A DNA stretch of 64,000 bases, taken from contig JBDUXZ010000011.1 of the NCBI GenBank assembly GCA_039944855.1, positions 1 to 64,000 of the forward strand, given 5' to 3'. This DNA is from Rhodothermales bacterium (lineage in GTDB: Bacteria; Bacteroidota; Rhodothermia; Rhodothermales; JANQRZ01). Made by a program: the position numbers and the translations under genes. The notes beneath the pieces were generated by a model. That model was not told the DNA's origin, did not search any database, and saw only the letters and a list, made by a program, of their open reading frames with translations. This document shows positions 49,710-56,561 of the stretch, in pieces (the stretch's first letter is position 1; every line of letters begins with the position of its first letter).

Positions 49710-52700
49710 ATGACGACGCCCTCGGCCTCCCGCTCTTCCCGCCTGCCCCTTCTCTTTGGCCTGCTCTGGGCGCTTCAGTTTCTGATCGTAGGGGACTCGG
49801 CGCTCGCCCAGGCCGTGCAGGTCGGGCTCGGGAGCTACAGCACCTCGCTCCCCTCCGGTGCGGTGGGGCCCCAGAACTTCGAGGGCCAGCCGATCGCTCC
49901 CAAAGTCTCGGCGGACTTCGCACTCCCGATCCAGTCGAACGACTACTGGAGCAGTCTGATCTACCCCTTCTTCAACGACCCCTACTCCAACATCCTGTAC
50001 GCCCACCCGATCAACGCGAGGGCGACCGCGGCGGGCCTCCAGATCGGATACACGACCGACCCCATCTTCGTAGCCGCCGACTACCTCTACCCGTTCGCGG
50101 CCCAACTGACGGTCGGGGTGGACGGGCTCTCGGCGAGCCGTGCGACGGCGCACGACTACGGCGACTGGACCGCGACGGCGCGGTGGAACGGCGGCGCCGT
50201 CACGATGGAGGCCACGCTCGGCCACGGCCTCCCGTACGTCTTCTTCGAGGTGGTGGGCGGGCAGGCCGTCCTCACGCCCGCCCAGAGCCCGACCATCTGG
50301 CACCGCGAGGGCGGTGTGCTGGGCCTGACGATCGGCGGGAAACACTACGGCGTGTTCGCGCCGTCGGCCGCCACGTGGACGGGCACGAGCACGCTCCGCT
50401 CCACCCTCGACGGCGAGCGCTACCTCTCGGTGGCCGTCCTGCCTGACGCGCAGCCCGCCACGCTGGAGTTGTTCCGGCGACACGCCTACGCCTTCGTCAC
50501 CGACAGTCGGGTCGCGTGGGCCTACGATGAGGCGACCGCGCGCGTCACGTCGACGTACGCCTACGACACCGTCCTCAAGGAGAGCGGTCCATCGAACGTG
50601 AACGCGACGCTGACCGCGCTCTACCGCCACCAGTGGCTCCACAGCACGGCCACCCTCACGGGCCACACCTACCGGTCGCCGCGCGGCGAGATGCGGCTCT
50701 CCGAGGGCAACGCGTTCACGATGGAGCACGGCTTCACCGGCGTCCTCCCCGCCCTGCCCGACCGCGGCGACTACAACCCGGCGACCCTGCTCGCCCTCGT
50801 CCAGGACGCAGCGCAGGAGACGCTGCCCGCCGGGCCGACGTACGACAACGGCAAGGCGATGGGCCGCTTCGCCCACCTCGTCCACATCGCCGACCAGATC
50901 GGCGCGACGGCCGAGCGCGACCACTTCCTCGCCCAGCTCAAGACCCGGCTCGAAGACTGGTTCACGGTGGGCGGCGCGCAGGAGTACTCGTACGACGCCA
51001 CGTGGGACGTCCTCACCGGCTACCCCTCCGGCTTCGGGGCGGACAACCAGATCAACGACCACCACTTCCACGCCAGCTACGCCGTGATGAGCGCGGCCAC
51101 GATCGCGCAGTACGACCCCGCGTGGGCCGCGCAGGAGCACTGGGGCGGGATGGTCAACCTCCTCATCAAAGACGCCAACAACTGGGACCGCGCCGACGAG
51201 CGCTTCCCCTTCCTCCGCACCTTCGACGCCTACGCCGGGCACTCGTGGGCCGCCGGCCACGGCGACTTCGCCGAGGGCAACAACCAGGAATCCAGTTCGG
51301 AATCGATGCACTTCGCCTCGTCGGTCGTGCTGTGGGGCGAGGCGACGGGGCAGACGGAGATCCGCGACCTCGGGATCTACCTCTACGCTACCGAGGCCTC
51401 CGCCGTCGACGAGTACTGGTTCGACGTGGACGACGAGGTCTTCCCCGAGGCCTACCCGCGCGTCGCGATTGGGATGGTGTGGGGCGGGAAGGGCGTGCAT
51501 TCCACGTGGTTCGGCGCCGACCCCGAGTTCATCCACGGCATCAACATCCTCCCGGTCACGGCGGGCTCGCTCTACCTCGGCCGCCACCCCGACTACGTCC
51601 GCGCGAACTACGCCGAGATCGTCGCCGAGCGCGGCGGGCAGCCCGTGGTGTGGAAGGACGTGCTCTGGCAGTACCTCGCCCTGAGCGACCCGGCGCAGGC
51701 GCTGGCCTACTACAACGCCGACCCCGGGTACGAACCCTTCGACGGCGAGTCCCGCGCCCACACCCTCCACTGGCTCCACAACCTCAAGGCGATGGGCCAC
51801 GTCGAGCCCGACATCGCGGCCGACGTCCCGACCTACGCCGTCTTCCGCGATGCCAACGATGACCTCACGTACGTCGCCTACAACGCCGGGGCGGACGCGC
51901 GCCAGGTGACGTTCTCCGACGGCTTCTCCATGCTCGTCGAACCCCGGTCACTGCGCTCAGAGAGCACCGCGGCCGGGAACCCGAACGCCCCCCGCGTCCT
52001 CCTCGTCGCCGACAAGACCTCCGGCAAGTCGCCGCTGAGGGTGGCCTTCGAGGGCAGCCAGAGCTTCGACCCCGACGGCGGCGCCCTCTCCTTCGCGTGG
52101 ACGTTCGGCGCCGACAGCACGGCCTCCGTCGCCGATACGACGGTCACGTTCACGAGTGTGGGCCCCCGCTGGGTGAGGCTCACCGTCTCGGACCCCGAGG
52201 GCTTGGTGGCGAGCGACAGCGTGCTGATCCGGGTGCTCCCGAACGGCATGCCCTTCCCCGGCGCGCCGCCCGTCGTTCCGGCGGTGATCGAGGCCGAGGA
52301 CTACGACCTCGGCGGCGAAGGCGTCGCCTACCACGACGCGGAGCCGCAGAACATCGGCCTCGCCTACCGCCCGAGCGAAGGCGTCGACATCGAGGCATCG
52401 ACCACGAACGGTTTCGACGTCTACTGGATCACGGCAGGCGAGTGGCTGGAATACACGTTCGAGGTCGCCGAGGCGGGCGCGTACACGTTCGCCCCGTACG
52501 TCGCCAGCGTGCCGGGCTTCGGTCAGTTCCGGATGCTGATCGACAACGTCGACGTGAGCGGGGTGCGCGACGTGCCGGGCACGGGCGGCTGGCAGTTCTG
52601 GGAGCCCATCGAGATCCCGGCCGTGCCGCTCGAAGCCGGCATCCACATCATGCGGTTCGAGTTCGACTCGCCCTCCGACCCAAACGGCTGGCTCTTCAGC

Positions 52701-53027
52701 CTCAACTACATCGCCGTCACCGAGGCTACCGGCGTGAGCGCGGAGGACGACGCGGGCGTACCGGACCACTTCGACCTGAAGCCGAACTACCCGAACCCCT
52801 TCGCCACCACGACCCGCTTCGACTACGCCCTGCCTCGTGCCGAGCACGTGACGGTCGAGGTGTTCAACTACGTCGGGCAGCGCGTCGCGGTGCTGACGGA
52901 CGAGATCCGGGAAGCCGGCGTCCACGCCGTCACGTTCGACGCGGCGGCACTGCCGAGCGGGACGTACTTCTATCGGCTGACCACGCCCTCGTTTTCGAAG
53001 ACGCTGAAGATGTCGATGGTCCGGTGA
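49710..53027 (+). CDS. Secreted GH81 endo-beta-1,3-glucanase with PKD, CBM6 and T9SS tail
   Basis: A 1105-aa exported enzyme. Signal peptide about residues 1-34 (ALAQ). The GH81 domain covers about 40-720, with the catalytic blocks NDHHFHASYAVMS (about 449) and EGNNQESSSESMHFASS (about 522); the two Glu of EGxNQESSSE are the usual catalytic region. A PKD domain (about 755-845, FEGSQSFDPDGGALSFAWTF), a CBM6-like domain (about 860-1010, VIEAEDYDLGGEG, YWITAGEWLEYTF) and a type-A sorting domain (LKPNYPNPFATTTRFDYALP, LPSGTYFYRL) follow. It should degrade laminarin or fungal/algal glucan at the cell surface. A GTG 21 bp upstream is an alternative start. Confidence 0.93.
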   Translation: MTTPSASRSSRLPLLFGLLWALQFLIVGDSALAQAVQVGLGSYSTSLPSGAVGPQNFEGQPIAPKVSADFALPIQSNDYWSSLIYPFFNDPYSNILYAHPINARATAAGLQIGYTTDPIFVAADYLYPFAAQLTVGVDGLSASRATAHDYGDWTATARWNGGAVTMEATLGHGLPYVFFEVVGGQAVLTPAQSPTIWHREGGVLGLTIGGKHYGVFAPSAATWTGTSTLRSTLDGERYLSVAVLPDAQPATLELFRRHAYAFVTDSRVAWAYDEATARVTSTYAYDTVLKESGPSNVNATLTALYRHQWLHSTATLTGHTYRSPRGEMRLSEGNAFTMEHGFTGVLPALPDRGDYNPATLLALVQDAAQETLPAGPTYDNGKAMGRFAHLVHIADQIGATAERDHFLAQLKTRLEDWFTVGGAQEYSYDATWDVLTGYPSGFGADNQINDHHFHASYAVMSAATIAQYDPAWAAQEHWGGMVNLLIKDANNWDRADERFPFLRTFDAYAGHSWAAGHGDFAEGNNQESSSESMHFASSVVLWGEATGQTEIRDLGIYLYATEASAVDEYWFDVDDEVFPEAYPRVAIGMVWGGKGVHSTWFGADPEFIHGINILPVTAGSLYLGRHPDYVRANYAEIVAERGGQPVVWKDVLWQYLALSDPAQALAYYNADPGYEPFDGESRAHTLHWLHNLKAMGHVEPDIAADVPTYAVFRDANDDLTYVAYNAGADARQVTFSDGFSMLVEPRSLRSESTAAGNPNAPRVLLVADKTSGKSPLRVAFEGSQSFDPDGGALSFAWTFGADSTASVADTTVTFTSVGPRWVRLTVSDPEGLVASDSVLIRVLPNGMPFPGAPPVVPAVIEAEDYDLGGEGVAYHDAEPQNIGLAYRPSEGVDIEASTTNGFDVYWITAGEWLEYTFEVAEAGAYTFAPYVASVPGFGQFRMLIDNVDVSGVRDVPGTGGWQFWEPIEIPAVPLEAGIHIMRFEFDSPSDPNGWLFSLNYIAVTEATGVSAEDDAGVPDHFDLKPNYPNPFATTTRFDYALPRAEHVTVEVFNYVGQRVAVLTDEIREAGVHAVTFDAAALPSGTYFYRLTTPSFSKTLKMSMVR

Positions 53028-53074
53028 CGCGCTGCGCGGCGAGGAGATGGCTACGCGTGGGAGTGTGCGAAACG

Positions 53075-53119
53075 ACGAACGCCCCGGCCCAGCATCAGCG
53101 GCTGGACCGGGGCGTTCGT
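53075..53119 (-). terminator. Bidirectional hairpin between GH81 gene and tRNA-Thr
   Basis: ACGAACGCCCCGG and CCGGGGCGTTCGT form a perfect 13-bp stem, with extra inner pairing CCAGC/GCTGG. It starts 47 bp after the GH81 stop and directly abuts the tRNA 3' end, so it likely ends tRNA transcription on the minus strand. Confidence 0.65.
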
Positions 53120-53120
53120 G

Positions 53121-53196
53121 TGGAGCCAATGACCGGACTTGAACCGGTGACCTGCTCATTACGAGTGAGCTGCTCTACCAACTGAGCTACATTGGC
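53121..53196 (-). tRNA. tRNA-Thr (anticodon CGT)
   Basis: A 76-nt cloverleaf on the minus strand. Acceptor GCCAATG pairs with CATTGGC; D-arm has GCTCAGTTGGTAGAGC; the anticodon stem GCTCA/TGAGC encloses loop CTCGTAA with anticodon CGT; T-arm ACCGG-TTCAAGT-CCGGT. CCA is encoded (53121-53123 as TGG on the plus strand). Anticodon CGT reads ACG. Confidence 0.96.
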
Positions 53197-53272
53197 GGTC
53201 GGGGCGTCCAAACTACGGCTCCCCACCCGCCGAGGTCAAGCGCACCCTCCCCCGCCCCCCCGGGGATAATCC

Positions 53273-53460
53273 ATGAAGGCCGCCCCGATCTACGGCGCAG
53301 CCTCCCACGCACGTTCGAACTCCGCCACGTCTCGAAGTCCTTCGGTGCCACGACAGCCCTCCACGACGTGACGCTCCTCGCCCTCGCCGCGCAGGGCCTG
53401 TTCGACCTCGCCGAACGCGTTGTCGTGCTGCGCGGCTTGCGAGTGGAACGGGCGGCCTAG
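53273..53460 (+). pseudogene. Remnant of a sugar-ABC-type ATP-binding protein
   Basis: One frame (53308-53460) reads TFELRHVSKSFGATTALHDV TL, matching the first strands of MglA/RbsA-like ATPases (ELR.VSKSF....AL.DV.L), then jumps to LFDLAERVVVLRGLRVERAA and a stop, matching the end of such a domain (L.DR..VLR.G). The Walker and signature motifs in between are gone, and the ATG at 53273 (MKAAPIYG) is in another frame. This looks like a deletion remnant rather than a gene. The rest of 53200-53600 holds no supportable gene. Confidence 0.5.
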
Positions 53461-53583
53461 CTGTCTGCCGGGGCCGTGTCTGCTGGGGCCGCTTTCGGAC
53501 GTCGGCGTGGGAACGCCGCCTGCTGCGTCTTGAGGAATGCCGCCACACCTCGGCCCAGCCTCGCATTGATTCGGACCGACGGC

Positions 53584-53607
53584 AGAGGCGCAACATGTTG
53601 CGTCTCT
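53584..53607. repeat. AGAGGCGCAACATGTTGCGTCTCT palindrome
   Basis: A 24-bp palindrome (one G-T pair) with the same outer AGAG(A/G)CGC...GCGTCTCT as those at 6622 and 18660. It lies 59 bp upstream of the M32 carboxypeptidase start. Confidence 0.6.
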
Positions 53608-53630
53608 ACGGGTGCTCGGGCTTCGAGCTG

Positions 53631-53638
53631 TAGCTTTG
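53631..53638 (+). promoter_or_regulatory. TAGCTTTG, perfect TAnnTTTG motif upstream of the M32 gene
   Basis: Full match to the Bacteroidota -7 consensus, 28 bp before ATG 53666, the best-placed example in the window. Confidence 0.5.
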
Positions 53639-53665
53639 CCGCCCCTCCTCTATCCTGCGAATCCT

Positions 53666-55171
53666 ATGCCCAGCCCCCCCGACCAACTCGCCGCGCTCAA
53701 AGACAAGCTCGGGCTCATCGCCGACCTCAACGCGGCGGCGACGCTCCTCGAATGGGATCAGGAGACGTACATGCCGCCGGGCGCGGCCGAGGCGCGCGCG
53801 CAGCAACTCGCCACGCTGAAGACGCTGTCCCACGAGTACTTCACCGATGACGCCGTCGGCCACCTGCTCGATGCGCTCGACGGCGACCTCGACGGCGAGA
53901 TCGACCGCGCGCTCGTCCGCGTCACCCGCCGCGACTTCGACCGGGCCCAGCGGCTCTCGGCCGATTTCGTCGCGCGCTTCGCGACGGCGAAGGCGCACGC
54001 GATGGAGGCGTGGAAACGCGCGCGCGCCGCCGACGACTTCGCCCACTTCGCCCCGCACCTGCAGGAGATCGTCGACCTCAGCGTGGAACAGGCCGAGACC
54101 GTCGGGTACGAAGACCGGCGTTACGACGCGCTCCTCGACGAGTACGAGCCGGGCACGACGTGGGCCGACATCGACCGCGCGTTCCGCGCCCTCCGCGCCG
54201 ACCTCGTCCCCATCGTGCAGGCCCTCGCCGAGGCCGCGCCGCCCGATGACGCGTTCCTCCACCGACCCTACGACGAGGACCGGCAGTGGACCTTCGGTCT
54301 CGACACGATCCGCGCCTTCGGGTACGATTTCGAGCGCGGCCGGCAGGACCGCTCGGCCCACCCCTTCTCCACGTCGCCCGCGCTCACCGACTGCCGGATC
54401 ACCACGCGGCTCACGCCCGACTTCTTCCCGACGGGCTTCTTCGGGACGCTCCACGAGTGCGGCCACGCGCTCTACGAGCTCGGCGTCGACCCGGCATTCG
54501 CGCGGACGCCGCTCGAAAGCGGGACTTCGCTCGGGATGCACGAGTCGCAGTCACGGCTGTGGGAAAACCTCGTCGGGCGCAGCCGGCCGTTCTGGCGCTG
54601 GGCGTACCCGCGCCTGCGCTCCACCTTTCCCGACGTGCTCGGCAGCGTGGACGAGGCCGACTTCTACCGCGCCATCAACCGCGTGCAGCCGTCGCCGATC
54701 CGCGTCGAGGCTGACGAGGTGACGTACAACCTCCACGTCATGCTCCGCTTCGAACTCGAGACGAAGCTGATCGACGGGACCCTCGCCGTGGACGACGTGC
54801 CGGAGGCGTGGAACGCGGCGATGGAGGACCTCCTCGGCTTCGCCCCGGCGAGCGACGCCGACGGCTGCCTGCAGGACATCCACTGGTCGCTCGGCGCGCT
54901 TGGCTACTTCCCGACGTACACCCTCGGCACGCTGATGTCGGTCCAGCTGTTCGAGGCGGCCGAGCGCGACCTCGGCGACCTCGGCGCGCACTTCGAGCGG
55001 GGCGAGTTCGGGCCGCTCCTCGGGTGGCTGCGCGAGCACGTCCACCGCTGGGGCCGCGCCCGCACGGCTGCCAAAGTGCTGCACGACGCGACGGGCGAAT
55101 CGCTCCGCGCCGAACCGTGGCTGCGCTACGTCCGCCAGAAGTACGGCGCGGTCTACGGGGTCGAGCTTTAG
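53666..55171 (+). CDS. M32-family metallocarboxypeptidase (Taq type)
   Basis: A 501-aa cytosolic enzyme of the thermostable carboxypeptidase 1 family, removing C-terminal residues from peptides. Zinc motif HECGHALYELG (HExxH at His263-His267) with the third ligand Glu in LGMHESQSRLWENLVGRSRP. Other M32 blocks: LEWDQETYMPPGAAEARAQQ, ITTRLTPDFFPTGFFGTL and YNLHVMLRFELE. All-helical, length as expected. ATG 53666 follows a C/T-rich leader and an excellent -7 motif. Confidence 0.95.
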   Translation: MPSPPDQLAALKDKLGLIADLNAAATLLEWDQETYMPPGAAEARAQQLATLKTLSHEYFTDDAVGHLLDALDGDLDGEIDRALVRVTRRDFDRAQRLSADFVARFATAKAHAMEAWKRARAADDFAHFAPHLQEIVDLSVEQAETVGYEDRRYDALLDEYEPGTTWADIDRAFRALRADLVPIVQALAEAAPPDDAFLHRPYDEDRQWTFGLDTIRAFGYDFERGRQDRSAHPFSTSPALTDCRITTRLTPDFFPTGFFGTLHECGHALYELGVDPAFARTPLESGTSLGMHESQSRLWENLVGRSRPFWRWAYPRLRSTFPDVLGSVDEADFYRAINRVQPSPIRVEADEVTYNLHVMLRFELETKLIDGTLAVDDVPEAWNAAMEDLLGFAPASDADGCLQDIHWSLGALGYFPTYTLGTLMSVQLFEAAERDLGDLGAHFERGEFGPLLGWLREHVHRWGRARTAAKVLHDATGESLRAEPWLRYVRQKYGAVYGVEL

Positions 55172-55191
55172 AACCCCTAACAAACCCCCGC

Positions 55192-55318
55192 TTGTCATTG
55201 TGAGCGACTGAAAGGAGCGCGGCAACCCCGCAGGGCTCGGCGTAGCCCATCTCCTGATTTTGGCAACCCGAAGGAGCTTGCCGCGTCGCTCGACGTCGTC
55301 TCGCTCCTCGCAATGACA
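55192..55318. repeat. TTGTCATTG...CAATGACA repeat, second copy
   Basis: A 127-bp element with ends TTGTCATTGTGAGCGA and TCGCTCCTCGCAATGACA, internal GGAGCGCGGCAA and GGAGCTTGCCGC. It is related to, but longer and more diverged than, 43776-43869. Its right end abuts the stop codon of the M42 peptidase gene; together with the M32 stop it fills the convergent spacer, so it may act as a terminator. Confidence 0.6.
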
Positions 55319-55319
55319 G

Positions 55320-56399
55320 TCAGAGGATGTCCGCGCGGAAGGCATCGTCGGCGGTGATGGAGCGGGCGAAGGCGGTCATCAGCCGGATCGCGTGCTCGAC
55401 GTCGCCGAGGTCGACGGTCTCGACGGTCGAGTGCATGTAGCGCATCGGGATCGAGATGAGCGCGCTCGGGATGCCGGACTTGGTGTGGAAGATGACGTCG
55501 GTGTCGGTCCCCGAGTAGCGCGACGACGCCTCGTGCTGGAGCGGAATCTTTTCCTGCTCGGCCACTTCGATCAGCCGCTCGACGACTTTGGGGTGGTTGA
55601 CGGTGCCGTGCGTGATGCTCGGCCCGCCGCCGAGCGTGACCTCGCCGTGCTTCGCCTTCGGGATACCGGGCGAGTCGGTGGCGTGCGTCACGTCGAGCAC
55701 GAGGGCGAGGTCGGGATCGAGCCGGTAGGCGACCATCTTCGCGCCGTTGCCGCCGATCTCCTCCTGCACCGCGTTGACGCCGACGACCGTCCGCTGCCGC
55801 TTCTCCTTCGACGCCGCGAGCCCTTTCAGCGCCTGCGCCACGACGAACCCGCCGAGCCGGTTGTCGAGCGCCCGCCCGATCAGCCGCTTATCGGTCAGGG
55901 CCTCGACGGACTCGGCGTAGACGGCCGGATGTCCGACCCGGATGCCACGCTCGGCGACTTCGGTCTTGCTCGACGCGCCGATGTCGAGGAAGAGCTCTTC
56001 GAGCTTCGGCGCCTTCTCGTCGTCCTTCCGGTCGCGGAGGTGGATCGCCGTGTTGCCGACGACGGCGAGGACCGGGCCCTTCGCCCCGAGGATGCGGACG
56101 CGCTTGCCGCGCGCGATCGCCCAATCGCTCCCGCCGATGCGGTCGACGTGGATGAACCCGTCGTCGGTGACGTACTTCACCATGAACCCGATCTCGTCGG
56201 CGTGCGCTTCGAGCATCACCGTCGGCCCGCTGTCGGGGCCGTCGAGCGTGGCCCAGACGTTCCCGTACGGGTCGGCCTCGACGCGGTCGGCGAAGCCGCC
56301 GACGTAGCCCGCCCACTTCTTCTGGCCGGGCGTCTCGAAGCCGGTCGGGCTGGGGGTGGAGAGGAGGTCGAAGAGGAAGTCGCGGTCGGCGTCGGTCAT
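55320..56399 (-). CDS. M42-family glutamyl/deblocking aminopeptidase
   Basis: A 359-aa cytosolic metallopeptidase of the tetrahedral (TET) aminopeptidase family. Metal ligands: His66 and Asp68 in LEAHADEIGF, Asp in IGRALDNRLGG, Glu-Glu in VQEEIGGNGA, Asp in LDVTHATDSPG, and His in MRYMHSTVE near the C terminus. Typical size and single domain with inserted PDZ-like beta part. ATG 56399 matches the family N terminus (FDLLSTPSPTG). It is convergent with the M32 gene; the two peptidases may cooperate in peptide turnover. Confidence 0.92.
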   Translation of the reverse strand: MTDADRDFLFDLLSTPSPTGFETPGQKKWAGYVGGFADRVEADPYGNVWATLDGPDSGPTVMLEAHADEIGFMVKYVTDDGFIHVDRIGGSDWAIARGKRVRILGAKGPVLAVVGNTAIHLRDRKDDEKAPKLEELFLDIGASSKTEVAERGIRVGHPAVYAESVEALTDKRLIGRALDNRLGGFVVAQALKGLAASKEKRQRTVVGVNAVQEEIGGNGAKMVAYRLDPDLALVLDVTHATDSPGIPKAKHGEVTLGGGPSITHGTVNHPKVVERLIEVAEQEKIPLQHEASSRYSGTDTDVIFHTKSGIPSALISIPMRYMHSTVETVDLGDVEHAIRLMTAFARSITADDAFRADIL

Positions 56400-56413
56400 G
56401 TCGAAGTTGAGAG

Positions 56414-56494
56414 CGTAGAGGCAGACCCACGTGTCTGCCCGGAGTCGGGTGAATGCTATGCTGGAACAGGGCGAACACACGGGTTCGCCCCTAC
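56414..56494. repeat. Pair of GTAGRGG hairpins in a divergent promoter region
   Basis: GTAGAGGCAGACC...GTCTGCC (56415-56439) and CAGGGCGAA...TTCGCCCCTAC (56467-56494) lie head to head with GTAG and CTAC as outer ends. Each half is a small hairpin and the whole block resembles the GTAGAG...CTCTAC palindromes elsewhere. It fills the spacer between the divergent M42 and PIG-L genes, so it may carry or disturb their promoters. Confidence 0.5.
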
Positions 56495-56561
56495 GTCGGC
56501 GGCGGCGGAGGAACCCGGCGGGGCGCGCGCTGTGGAAGGCGCAGCCCACGAATCCGCGCTT

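Noticed and set aside
48087-51800. A 1237-codon minus-strand frame across the Csp, DUF305 and GH81 genes
   Set aside because: It reads through three well supported genes on the other strand and has no recognisable motifs.
53121-53460. tRNA-Thr as an integration site of a genomic island
   Set aside because: No integrase lies nearby, no repeat of the tRNA 3' end was noticed, and the ABC remnant is on the 5' side of the tRNA.
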